Positions 23,320 through 33,535 of a stretch of DNA of 64,000 nucleotides are shown piece after piece. The DNA is from Phyto melanocephala (lineage: Eukaryota > Arthropoda > Insecta > Diptera > Rhinophoridae), in NCBI GenBank assembly GCA_941918925.1, contig OW799234.1:84766497-84830496 (forward strand), in the 5' to 3' direction. The notes under the pieces are model-generated. The model worked only from the letters and a program-made list of their open reading frames with translations. It made no database searches and was not told the origin of the DNA. The translations under genes were made by a program, and so were the position numbers. How positions within the stretch are numbered: the first letter of the stretch is position 1; each line of letters begins with the position of its first letter.

Positions 23320-24652
23320 ATTATTTCCGTTGCCATTTTTTATTTTAAGCTTTTATATAGTTAATTGTGTTCTACTAGCCAAGCGCTTTTATTTGATACG
23401 CATATTTATGGGGTTTAAAAATATAATATCTTCTTTAGAGTGCCATCTTGAATTTAAACTTTTTCATAGTTTAATATATTCTATCGATTTAATTTTTCAT
23501 TTTTTACCCATACTAGCGAACCCCCTGTACACTTCGTGCTGCAAAAAAATATAAAAAAATCAATTTGGTGCCTCCTGGTGCATCCAGAAAATAAAATCCG
23601 CTGGCATCACTATTGACAGCTTGCATAATAGTATCATACGCGTATTTTTTGCCTCGCATTTAATGTCGGAATTTAAAATATTAACTCAAATATTTTGAAA
23701 TTAATGCAGTGTTCACTAAAATGGCTATAACTCATGAACCAATACACATACAGAGACCGTTTATACATAAAAACCTTGGTATTGACTTTACCTTTCATAT
23801 TCCAGAGAACATCAATTACTAACACAATAACCGTAATTACTATTTTTGACCTATATATAATTTTACGCAATTTTGAAGGTGCGGCCATCTTGTATTTTAA
23901 ATTTTTTTAGTGTCCTTTATTTTGCTAGTAAGCCATTTTTTTTTTTGATACCCATATTATTCGTCTATGTTGTGCAAAACTGAAAAAAAAAATAATTTTT
24001 AAATTGTAGGAAAACACCGAAGCTTTTATATTTCTGTCCTTATATCGCAGTTTATTTAAAACCGATATGTAGTAGTAGTAGTAGTAATTTTTGAGACTAC
24101 GGTTTGTATTCTGGTGTCTGTAGCATGTTCAAAAATCAATTAGAAGCTTTTATATTTTAACATATATAAATAAAAAATATATTTCTTTAATATTAATTCT
24201 GCCTATAACTTTGTAGGTTAGTAATCGATCTAACCAAATTTTTTTAAGAATATCTTTAGAGATATATGGTACATACAAACAGTAACAAACGTCTCTAAAA
24301 ATTAATCTAGCGCTTAAAAATTTTGATTTTTTTGGCAAAAATATGGGAAAAAACAGAGGCAGTCGTGTTCATTTGCTCATATCTCAGAAAGTTATAAGGC
24401 GATCGTGCTGGATTTCAAAAACAATTTATTTCCGAATATTTGCAAAAGATTGATACCATATACAGAGTAACATGTGGAAGCTTCTAAAAGTTGACTTCAA
24501 CCAACACAGGAACGGACGGATAATTGACTTATTCGACTACCCTAGACATGAGATTTTAGAAAATATATACTTTATGGGATCAGAAATGAATAATGAAAAA
24601 ATTACAAACGGAATGACAAAACCCATAGGCACCACAGGTATATCACGGTATA
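23320..24652 (+). mobile_element. DINE-1-like type A2 body, interrupted by family D
   Basis: The A2 body starts directly after the type A end: TTATTTCCGTTGCCATT, TAATTGTGTTCTACTAGCC. It continues after the family D insertion with GACCTATATATAATTTTACG and GCGGCCATCTTGTATTTTAA, then the CTCATATCTCAGAAAGTTAT module, AAAGTTGACTTCAACCAACA, a degraded core and a shortened end ACCACAGGTATA. Its own 5' head is not adjacent; the type A copy at 22590-23319 appears to have inserted near it. Confidence 0.7.
23512..23845 (+). repeat. Family D element inserted in a DINE-1 A2 body
   Basis: ACTAGCGAACCCCCTGTACA with CTTCGTGCTGCA matches the start at 17063. Shared interior segments are listed there. The interior also has TTGGTGCCTCCTGGTGCATC, absent from the other copy. 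The expected ATAGAT-like end is not visible before the A2 body resumes at GACCTATATATAATTTTACG, so the right end is truncated or eroded. Confidence 0.55.
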
Positions 24653-25358
24653 ATCAAGCACATCTCTGGCTGGCAACTGTAATACTTAGTATACATACCT
24701 GCATATATGATTGGATATGTGTTTGTATGTAAAATTTTCAACCAGTTTGTGTGCTCAGGTTACAAAAACGAAAGAACGAGCATAAGCCTTGAAAATTGCA
24801 TTCACTGCTTGCGATTATTGTCCCTACTGTGAGTAGTTTAACAAAAAATCATAGAAAACTTTGTTTTCTACGAGTCTAATAATAGAAAATAAGAGAATGT
24901 ATACTAAAAGACAGATGGCCAAAGAAATAAAGGAATTATGAATTCAGAAAAATAACACAAATTCTAATAATTATGTCAAGCAACTAAATTCTATCCTATA
25001 ACAAAGCACGAATAATGCTTTATACTATAAATATCAACACTGAATTTACTTGTCTACACCTGCACACCCGATCAATATAATAGATACACTTTTATTGGTT
25101 TATAATTACGCTCTTAACTTAATATTATAGAAATGTATCCGAAATGCGTTGTTATAAAAAAATATAATTTTTATTATTCAATAAGAAAATTTGTTTAATC
25201 AAAATAATAGATGGACGTGCAATTTAAACACAAATTCATAACTTAAATGTATTTTTAAATAATATTTCTAAAGAGTATGGTAAGTAATTTATATTAGCGA
25301 GAAAATAAAATTCACGTATCCTTTATTTATTATATCGATGACTCGAAATACATACTAT
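24653..25358. other. AT-rich DNA, nothing recognised
   Basis: No gene or element supported. It ends with ATACTAT, one half of the target duplication of the next element. Confidence 0.5.
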
Positions 25359-25380
25359 CCCAGCAAAATAACATATTACA

Positions 25381-26066
25381 AAACAAGTAACAGTGCTATA
25401 TTCGGCCGTGCCAAATCTTATGTACCCTTCACAACGTGTAGTCATGCAATAATAATTGTTTGTATCACCATTCATCTCATATAAAATACGTACATACATG
25501 TAAAAAACATACCCAAAAAAAAAAAACTACAAAAAAAATACATTAAAAATAAAAAAAAATAATAAAAAAAAATTAAAAAAAAAATTAAAAAAATATTTTA
25601 AAAAATTTTTTTAAAAAAATTAAAAAAAAATTAAAAAAAAATTTAAATAATATATTAAATAAAATAAAATTTTTTTGGCTCAGCTGGAATTCGATGCCTC
25701 GTTTACTTTAACCAGTATGTATGTAGGTTGTTGTTGTAATTGTGAAAAAAACGATGTGGTCGTGTTTTTTTGCTCATATCTCAGAAAGTTATGGGGCGAT
25801 TGTGCTGAATTTCAATAGCGATTCATTCCTGGATATTTCCAAGAGATTGATACCATACACAGATCTGAGGAACATATAGTTGATTCTAAAAGTTGATTTC
25901 AACCAAAACACGGACAGACGGACAGACGGTCAGGGCTTAATCGACTCCCCTATTCATAAGCTTTCAGAAAATATATACTTTATGGGGTCGGAAATGAAAA
26001 TTGTAGAAATTACAAACGGAATGACAAAGCTATATATACCCTTGTGCACCGCAGGTGAAGGGTATA
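25381..26066 (+). mobile_element. DINE-1-like type A, complete
   Basis: All modules are in order: the AACAAGTAACAGTGCTATAT head with CGGCCGTGCC hairpin, CCCTTCACAACGTGTAGTCA, TTTGTATCACCATTCATCTC, GTACATACATG, a 150-base A-rich block, TTGGCTCAGCTGGAATTCGA (tRNA-like motif in reverse), CCAGTATGTATGTAGG, TTGTTGTTGTAATTGTG, GGTGGTCGTG and TCATATCTCAGAAAGTTATG. Then follow AAAGTTGATTTCAACCAA, GGACAGACGGACAGAC, TTAATCGACTCCCCTATTCA, the core and the terminal hairpin. It inserted only about 20 bases inside the left end of the CCCAGC element. Confidence 0.9.
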
Positions 26067-26149
26067 ATAATGAGTTGAAAGTACTAGAAAACAGTTCTTC
26101 ACTACTTACAATTTGACAATTAAGCCCATTTTTTAACACGGCGATTTTA

Positions 26150-26465
26150 TTAAAGACAAGTACTTACAACGCTCGCTTACAAATAGGGACTTAAATAAGT
26201 ATTTATAACCCTCGCTTACAATTAGGAACTCTAATAAGAACTTTTAACGCTCGCTTACAAATAGAGGCTTAAATAAGTACCTATCACCCTCGCTTACAAA
26301 TAGTTACTCGAATAAGTGCTTTAAACGCTCGCTTACAAATAGGGACTTAAATAAGTACTTATCATGCTCGCTTACAAATAGGGACTTAAATAAGTACTTA
26401 TAACCCTCGCTCACAAACAGGAACTCGTATATTATGGTCGCTTATAAATAGAGATTAAAATAAGT
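26150..26465. repeat. 39-bp minisatellite, about 8 units
   Basis: CTCGCTTAC recurs at 26172, 26211, 26250, 26289, 26328, 26367 and 26406, an exact 39-bp period over seven units, followed by a shorter degenerate unit. The unit consensus is CGCTCGCTTACAAATAGGGA followed by CTTAAATAAGTACTTAT. Substitutions differ between units but length is strictly kept. It lies inside the CCCAGC element. Confidence 0.95.
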
Positions 26466-26936
26466 TTTTACTTTTATAGCAATATATAAGTACTTGATTT
26501 TAATAACCTAAATAACCCATTACAATTATGGAATTACAGAAGTTGTTTGGTTCATTTAAGGACGAAAATTCGCTAAAATTATTCTGCGATACATTAATTT
26601 GAAATTTAAAAATCAATGAAAGTCTATAAGTCATCAGTTGTTTAATGAAATGCTTTGCCTCTGTTGTCTAAACAATTATTACTTATACCCTATACGTGTT
26701 AAACTAAATGAGAATTATAAAAAGTAATGTATTTGAATGGCTTCTAGCAAATTTCGCAACAAGAAATTGTATTGCGTGTGTATCTAAGCAAATATCTGAA
26801 AATAAGTACTAACGTATCACATAAATCAAGGCATTACTAAAATACTTATTAGTAGGACAGACGATTTCTAACAGTCATTGAAAAGTATGTTGTAAAATTA
26901 GAGCAAGTCATTACCTAGTTTTCGCTGGGATACTAT

Positions 26937-27190
26937 AGAAGAGCAGCAAATTGTTGTTGAACATCGTAAAAATTAAAAATATTCACAAGAAATTGCTTAG
27001 TGTCTTAACAGATCACGCATTAAAAATCAATTCAAAAATAGATGGATGGGGTAAGTCTCTAAAAATTACTGCGACACATAATCGTACTATGTTCTCACTT
27101 TGAAAACAAACAAAAAACATTCAGGTGGTCACCATGGCAGATTTCTGCCGAAATTGGAACCTTCGCAAAAAATAACAAAATTAGTTCGGG
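26937..27190 (+). pseudogene. Possible Tc1-like transposase N-terminal remnant
   Basis: A + strand frame from just after the target duplication reads EEQQIVVEHRKN, a stop, SQEIA-like and CLNRSRIK pieces. These resemble the helix-turn-helix start of Tc1-family transposases (EEEQLIINxRKSGKSxREIAxxLNRS). Similarity fades after about 60 codons. The assignment is tentative. Confidence 0.35.
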
Positions 27191-28737
27191 CCTAAAGGTG
27201 AAACAAAAAATTAAGAAACATTTAATCAAGCGACAAAACTCAGATTATTTTTGTTTTCTTTTTTGAAACAACTCTTAAAATAATATAAGATGCCCATTTC
27301 AATGTCTGAGAGCTAATATTTATTTTAAAGGAATTAACGAAAATTTCTTAACAATATTTAAAGACAAATATTTATTCATCGAAGTTGTAAAAACAGAAAA
27401 TTTACAAATTTGAACACGCAACATAAACTTTATTAGCGTGATAAAACGATAAAGAAAGAGTCATAAGAAGACAATACAAATATTTATTTATATAAAAACT
27501 AAACAAATGCCAAATAGTATTTTTCAATGGCAAGCAATCCTTCCCAATTCATTCATTCCTTGTTATAACAAGTTTGTTACACATTTACACACACTTCTAT
27601 ATAGAACCTTTAATACTGAGTGTAAGTATAGATGTGTGTGTGTGTGTGTGTGTGCGCGGTGGTATTTTTATTAAATTGCATGTTGCCCCAGTGACCCAAT
27701 TCAAGTTTATTAACCTTCCGCAACAACAACAATATAAAAATAATAGCAACAACAATGGAAATAACGTATACGTACCAGTAGTTCCTTTACAACTTACTAC
27801 TACTACCACTGCTACTTCTACTGCCTGCCGTTCTGTTCGCGTTCAAATACAACAAAAATTTATTTTTATTTTTTTATTTTCTTTAGTCACCTTATAAATC
27901 AAGTTTTGTATTATAACGACAACGACAACAACAGTAACATTAATATCAACAGCAACAAGAAGACAAATACGTACACAACCTACGACAACCACTAAAACGT
28001 ATTAAACGAAGAGAATGAGAGTGTAAATACAATGAAGTGTTCAGTTCTGTTTTAACTTTTTTTTATTTTAATGTGAGCAATTCAAGGATGTGAAATGAAT
28101 GTTGCAATTAGTACCAATTATTTAACGAAATTGTACTTACTGAGTGTACTTAGTATTAAAACCGAAAATGTAGAAAATGTATAATAAATATAATTGTAAT
28201 ATTAATGAATCTACAAGGTATGCCATTAATTTTGCAATGGTTTAATAATATTGGTGCTGCCCACTGATGATGTATAGTTTAGTTGATACTTTTTTATTTA
28301 CTCAATCAGAGTGTACAAACTCAATAATGGTAATTATTTTGCTTTTTAAAAGATTATCTTAGGTGAAAATTCGAGGGATCGCCGTATTAGGAAATGCAGA
28401 AAAACTTATTACAGAAGATCTATAAAACTTAAATTATTAGTTTTAAAATTTGTGTCTGAACATTCTATTGAAGAATTTGCAAAACTAAAGATACTGAAGG
28501 GTACCTTACTCCTCCCTTCAAGATAAAAATAATTTTAAAATCTATATATCTTAAAGTTTTTCGAAACTTTCCAGAATCTAGAAACCTTATCAATTAAGTT
28601 TGATATATAAATACAAACTATTTTACGTATATTATGCAAGTAAACTAAGTAACTTTTTATTGTTTATCGACGTACTTTCCATTTTAGTACCAAAAAGTAA
28701 TATGAAAACATTTAATCTAACTACCGTGTTTAATGGT
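27191..28737. other. AT-rich DNA with CAA/CTA and TG microsatellites
   Basis: (TG)n lies at about 27634-27653. CAACAACAACAA, AGCAACAACAATGG and CTACTACTACCACTGCTACT lie at 27720-27825 and produce low-complexity ORFs on both strands. No splice-bounded or motif-bearing reading frame was found. Confidence 0.5.
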
Positions 28738-29850
28738 TCTATTTTTGTACCCACCACAAAAAAATGGTGTGTATATACATTTTGCTATTCCGTTTGTAAC
28801 ATATCGAAATATTTTATTTAAGATACTATAAAGTGTATATTTTCTGAGCCCTGTGGCCGAATTACGGTAGTCGATATCGATCGAAATTTTACTCGAACGA
28901 TCGAGTTCGCTGTGCTTTAGGTATAGAGATTCTAACAAGGATTTTAAAATTTCGATCACGTTCGAATGCCGTAATTCGGCCACTGGCTTAGTTTTAGGAT
29001 GATCTAGCCGTCCGTCCGTCCATCTGTCTATCTGCTAGGAAGACGAAATTCGGCTATTGCTATTTTGGTATTGAAAATGGACTAAATCGGTAAACTAGGA
29101 AGAGAGTTTGTAGTGCAAGAGTAATTAATAAAAAAAAGTCTTTCGGCCATCGAATAAAATGTGGTTGCGAACGCATTGTCTTAGAATGCTAAAATTGCAC
29201 AAATTGAGTAAATAAAGTATGTTTCTCCGAAAATGGCTCAAATCCGTATATTATATGCCCTTTTTAGTCTATTTGAAATTTCAAAGGTCATAAAATCGAC
29301 AAAATTACAAGTACGATACTGAGATTTCTCAAATATAGCTTTCCATCAGTATTATTGGAACAAATGATAATGAAGATGGTACGCCTACTTAAACGCCCAA
29401 CTCCCATATAACACATTTTCTTAAAATCAAATAATTTTTCTATTGACAAGAATCTTGGAAGAATAATGGTCTCTGTGTTTTAATATATAAGCGGAATCAG
29501 TATCAGAAAACTCTTTTAAAAGCCTACTTGAACGCCCGCCTTTCACATATGATTTTGCAAAAGATTTTGCAAGAACAATAAATTCTATAATGCTATATTT
29601 AAACTAAATTTAATATAAGAAACTTTATTTACACGCCTACTTTAACGCCCACTTCTCATGCAATCTACCATCAATGAAATTTAAAAGATAAAAAAAGCAA
29701 CACATTTGAATATACGACGCTAAAACTTCGCAAAAGTAGCTTTTTGGTTAATTTTGTTAATATGACAGAAAATAAATATGACATTCTCACTTTAACGATC
29801 TCCTTCTGAATACACTTGAATAGATTCAAAAATTAATATTATTTTCAACA
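28738..29850 (+). mobile_element. DINE-1-like type B, split by a MITE
   Basis: Hairpin TTGTACCCACCAC/ATGGTGTGTATATA, then TTTGCTATTCCGTTTGTAAC and a degraded core (CTATAAAGTGTATATTTTCT). A 129-bp MITE follows, then GATGATCTAGCCGTCCGTCC and a B-type body with repeated ACGCCYAC..ACTTTAACGCCCAC segments. The 3' hairpin end is not present and the right edge is approximate. The copy is diverged from those at 643 and 39147. Confidence 0.75.
28854..28982. mobile_element. 129-bp fold-back MITE with TGGCCGAATTACGG TIRs
   Basis: TGGCCGAATTACGG at the left is perfectly inverted at the right (CCGTAATTCGGCCA). CTG flanks both sides (28851-28853 and 28983-28985) as a 3-bp target duplication. The interior holds further palindromes built on GATCG (ATCGATCG, CGAACGATCGAGTTCG). 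It interrupts the DINE-1 core between TTTCTGA and GATCTAGCC. A 3-bp duplication would fit PIF/Harbinger-type mobilisation, although the target is not the usual TWA. Confidence 0.75.
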
Positions 29851-29854
29851 CTCT

Positions 29855-30392
29855 CTACACGCAAAGAAAAACCATCGATACGACATGATCACGACGGTCA
29901 TAATTTAGTTTCTATAACAATATTTGGTTGTCGAAAACAAGTAATAGTTATTTTTGTTTCATTTCATCTCATATTTTGTCACGATAATCAAGCATTTGTT
30001 TGAATTGTATCATTTAATGTTTACTTTTCGTAAAAATTTCAAAATGGTTATCATTTAAAAATAGTATGATATAAAAAAAATAATTTTAAAACAATAACAT
30101 TTTATTAAAAAGCATTAAAAAACAAGAAAGAGTGCTATATTCGGCCGTGCCGAATATTATATACCATTCACAGCGTGTAGTCATGCAATAACAGTAGTTT
30201 GTATCACCATTCCCCATATGAAATACGCACATACAAATAAAAAACATACATATATAAAAACATCCCATTGTAAAATGATAAATTTACGTATGTATGTTAA
30301 AAAAAAAATAAAAAAAACATAAAAAAAATTTAAAAAAAAAATTTAAAAATTAATAATTAAAATATATATAATAAATATAAAACAAAAAAAAA

Positions 30393-30423
<31 letters not shown>

Positions 30424-31298
30424 TAGTAAAAATATAAATAATATATTAATAAAAAATATAAAAAAATAAAAAAAAATTTTTTTTGGCTCAGCTGGGATTC
30501 GATGCCACGTTTTCTCTAACCAGTATACACGTTTGTATGTATGTATGTTGTTGTTGTAATGTTGTTTTTGTAAAAACAAATCGAGGTGGTCGTGGGTTTT
30601 TGCTTATATCTCAGTTGTTTATGAACCTATGTTTCTGATTTTCAATACCGATCTACTCCCGAATATTTCTGATATTTTAATATCTCACCCGGGTCCATGC
30701 GATATCGGGGGGCTTCAAAAAGTTGATTTCAACATACACATGGACAGACGGACAGACTGACAGAGCTTAATCGACTCCCCTATTCATAAGCTTTCAGAAA
30801 ATATATACTTTATGGGGTCGGAAATGAAAATTGTAGAAATTTCACACGGAATGACAAACCTATATATACCCTTTTTCACTGTGTGAAGGGTATAATAAAA
30901 ATAATCATAAAATAATAGGTGAGATAACAGTATGATTACAAATTAATCAGCTATGATTTTTTTTTTTTTTTAATAATAATTTGATTTCAACTGTTCTTCT
31001 TCTTGCTGAATAAAAACGAGAAAATGTAAAAAAATATTGGTTTAAAAATTGCAATTAAATTGGTAAGTACAATCAATATGTGTATGTTACAGCAAAAGAC
31101 AATAATTTGCCGTAAAAAAGCAAAGATTGTCGATTTCAATATAGTAGTCATATATATGATTATTGAATGATAATTTAATTAGACATAATAATGATAACTG
31201 GTAACCATTATATGTTTTAACCATAATCATACAATTCAATCATAGTATGTTGCTCTTCGATTATGGTTACCACAACCATATTTTTTCTTTGCGTGTAG
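29855..31298. mobile_element. TIR element with CTACACGCAAAGAAAAA ends, containing DINE-1
   Basis: CTACACGCAAAGAAAAA at 29855 is matched inverted at 31298 (TTTTTTCTTTGCGTGTAG). The next bases on the right (ATATGGTTGTGGTAACCATA) form a small palindrome. The interior is AT-rich, has several AACCATAATCATAC / TATGATTATTGAATG-like segments and no coding capacity. A DINE-1 type A copy is nested at 30119-30895. Target duplication not identified. Confidence 0.55.
30119..30895 (+). mobile_element. DINE-1-like type A, complete
   Basis: Head AACAAGAAAGAGTGCTATAT with CGGCCGTGCC hairpin, the GTATCACCATTCCCCATATG module, a long A-rich block and GGCTCAGCTGGGATTCGATG. CTAACCAGTATACACG precedes GTTGTTGTTG (module orientation as at 25381). 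Then GACAGACGGACAGACTGACA, the core and a final hairpin reduced to CCCTTTTTCACTGTGTGAAG/GGTATA. A minus-strand ORF through the A-rich block is chance. Confidence 0.9.
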
Positions 31299-31435
31299 CA
31301 ACCGAGTTGTAGACTTTAGTTTCCGTTAAAATACATCAGAGTGATAAAACAAGTGAATATTATCATTTCTATTGTAGAAATTCTTTATATTTATATTTTG
31401 AAAATAAGAAAATAAGTAAATGACAAGCCGAGCTT

Positions 31436-32171
31436 AAACAAGTAACAGTGCTATATTCGGCCGTGCCGAATCTTATATACCCTTCACAACGTGTAGTCAT
31501 GCAATAACAATTGTTTGTATCACCATTCATCCCATATAAAATACGTGCATACGTACACGTTAGAATAAATGTGGCATCGAATCTCAGCTGAGCCAAAAAA
31601 AATTTATTTTATTTTATTTAATATATTATTTATATTTTATTATTTTTTTTATATTTTTTTTAAATTTTTTTAAAAAATTTTTTTAGAAAAATTTTTTTTT
31701 AAATTTTTTTTAAATTTTTTTTTTGTAGTTTTTTTTATTATTTTTTTCTTATTTTTAATATTTTTCTTTTTTGTAATTTTTTTTGTTTGGTATGTTTTTT
31801 ATATGTATGTATGTATGTATGTTGTTGTTGTAATTGTGAAAAAAAACGAGGTGGTCGTGGTTTTTTGCTCATATCTCAGAAAGTTATGGGACGATTCTGC
31901 TGAATTTCAATAGCGATTCATTCCTGGATATTTCCAAGAGATTGATACCATATACAGATCTGAGGAACATATAGTTGCTTCTAAAAGTTGATTTCAACCA
32001 ACACACGGACAGACGGGCAGATGGACAGACGGACAGAGCTTAATCGACTCCTCTATTCATAAGCTTTCAGAAAATATATACTTTATGGGGTCGGAAATGA
32101 AAATTGTAGAAATTACAAACGGAATGACAAAGCTATATATACCCTTGTGCACCACAGGTGAAGGGTATAAT
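31436..32171 (+). mobile_element. DINE-1-like type A with inverted internal segment
   Basis: The head and right half match the copy at 25381, but the part between GTATCACCATTCATCCCATA and TTGTTGTTGTAATTGTG is reversed. The tRNA-like motif here reads forward (GTGGCATCGAATCTCAGCTG, about 31569) next to the head, followed by a T-rich instead of an A-rich block, and GGTATGTTTTTTATATGTAT next to TTGTTGTTG. The flipped stretch is bounded by GTGCATACGTAC and ATGTATGTATG. The right end has the full core and terminal hairpin. Confidence 0.9.
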
Positions 32172-32176
32172 AATAA

Positions 32177-32293
32177 GGGCCGTATTCATAAAAAATATTT
32201 TAGGTTTATTGAAGGCTTATTTGACAAATTTTTCTACAATATCTGTCAAATAAGCCTTTAATAAACCTTAAATATTTTTTATGAATACGGCCC
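32177..32293. mobile_element. 117-bp fold-back MITE, TAA target (PIF/Harbinger-like)
   Basis: Almost the whole element is one hairpin. GGGCCGTATTCATAAAAAAT..TTTAGGTTTATTGAAGGCTT at the left pairs with its near-perfect inverse at the right, leaving a loop of about 17 bases (AATTTTTCTACAATATC). TAA flanks both sides (32174-32176, 32294-32296). A 3-bp TWA duplication and GGG.C ends fit PIF/Harbinger MITEs. It lies directly after a DINE-1 end. Confidence 0.85.
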
Positions 32294-32388
32294 TAAATAC
32301 ATATAAAAGTAAAGAATTTATTTCATAGTCATTAGAGTTGTCAACAAAACAATAAATTTTATGGTACAAAAGTACTACGTAAAATTAA

Positions 32389-32441
32389 TGGTGGGTATCT
32401 AAAATTAGGCACAGCCGAGTATAGTGCTCTCAGTTGTTTTT
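32389..32441 (+). mobile_element. DINE-1-like type B 3' end fragment
   Basis: GGTGGGTATCTAAAATTAGG with CACAGCCGAGTATAGTGCTC and TTGTTTTT corresponds to the last 50 bases of the copy ending at 40980. Only the end is present. Confidence 0.7.
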
Positions 32442-32930
32442 TGAATTTCTTTTAAATACGCGATAGTCAAGTTTAACATACCAGTAGTCATATCAGCCGT
32501 AATGCATATAACTGCAGCAAGAGCAACACAGCAAATAGAAAAAATAGGATAAATGTGTTTTTTACATTCTCATCCTTCTTATCACTCAACAGCATTTGCT
32601 TTCTTCTATACATAAATACATCCGTTATATGCCATTTGATTTTGCTTTAGTTCAAATACTCCTGCACATACACTTTAGCTTTCGTTATCCATTTAACTAC
32701 TTGTTTAATATGGTTTTTGGTTTTTTGATTCGTTTTTGAGGTTAACAACAAAAGCCCACTAAAACCAGCAGTAGCAAACGCTACAGTTACAGATATTAGA
32801 GTAATTTATATATTTTGACATACTGCTAAAACCACATATGTATGTGTATATAATAGATAGACAAAGATACATGACGACAAATCATATTACACATCCATTA
32901 TACACTTCTAAACACAAATATTCATGCATA
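32442..32930. other. AT-rich DNA, nothing recognised
   Basis: No gene or repeat boundary supported. Confidence 0.5.
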
Positions 32931-33535
32931 CCCAGCGGTTAAGAGAAAGAACGGGTACGAAGGCCTTATTTATTTATTAATTTTAATATAAAGAAAGCCT
33001 TCATGGCCAATTATTTTGTATTAATTATTATTTATTTATAATTTATTATTGTTTATTTATTATTTATTTATTTTTTACTCGCGCTTAAATATAGAAAAAG
33101 TTAAAGGCCTCCTCAATAAAGCATCTTTGGAACCCTTTTTAAAAAATGTGGATTTTAGTCGTCAATTTTTTTTTTCTAATTTTACAAAAAATGTTTTCTT
33201 TTTCTACACACAGCAAACAATTTTAGTTGAGATAAACAAAATTTCTTACCCATTTTTAGGATTAGTTGTTATAGTCGTAGCTTTAAAATTCGTTATAATG
33301 TATTGTCATCTTCCTTAGAGTACAAAATTAAAAAAAAAATAAAAAATAATAAATTTTCCCACTTCAATGAAGAGGAGTTATAATAGTAATAAGATATTTC
33401 AAAGTTAGTCCAAAGGCCTTCTAGAAGGCTTTTAAAAGAAGCCAGTGTAGAATGATATTGCAATTTTTTAAGAAGATGCGAATTCGCCTTTCAGAAGGCC
33501 TTAATTATAAAACCCTTTTAACTTTTACCGCTGGG
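32931..33535. mobile_element. CCCAGCGG-ended TIR element with AAGGCCTT motif array
   Basis: The left end CCCAGCGGTTAAGAGAAAG and the right end, inverted, CCCAGCGGTAAAAGTTAAAAG share 14 of the first 16 positions approximately. The interior is studded with palindromic AAGGCCTT-type motifs (near 32960, 32995, 33103, 33412, 33430 and 33497), mostly close to the ends, as expected for subterminal binding sites. The first bases match the element at 25359. No target duplication could be confirmed. ORFs inside are low-complexity and have no motif. Confidence 0.6.

Larger units (their letters stand above)
25359..26929. mobile_element. CCCAGC-ended DNA element with 7-bp TSD, containing DINE-1 and a minisatellite
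   Basis: The left end CCCAGCAAAATAACA and the right end, inverted, CCCAGCGAAAACTAGG form short TIRs. The direct repeat ATACTAT flanks them at 25352-25358 and 26930-26936. Inside lie a complete DINE-1 copy (25381-26066), a 39-bp minisatellite (26150-26465) and about 460 bases of AT-rich DNA without coding potential. The superfamily is not assigned: 7-bp duplications do not fit the common insect superfamilies cleanly, though an eroded 8-bp hAT/P-type duplication is possible. Confidence 0.6.

Noticed and set aside
26150..26465. CRISPR-like array
   Set aside because: Units are contiguous 39-bp tandem repeats without unique spacers, in an animal genome.
27574..27897. 107-codon frame with QQQQ and TTTTT runs
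   Set aside because: Produced by CAA and ACT microsatellites; no splice sites, start context or motif, and the opposite strand is equally open.
31545..31600. Possible tRNA gene inside DINE-1
   Set aside because: Only D-loop-like and T-arm-like pieces are present; no anticodon arm, and the same motif recurs in every type A copy.
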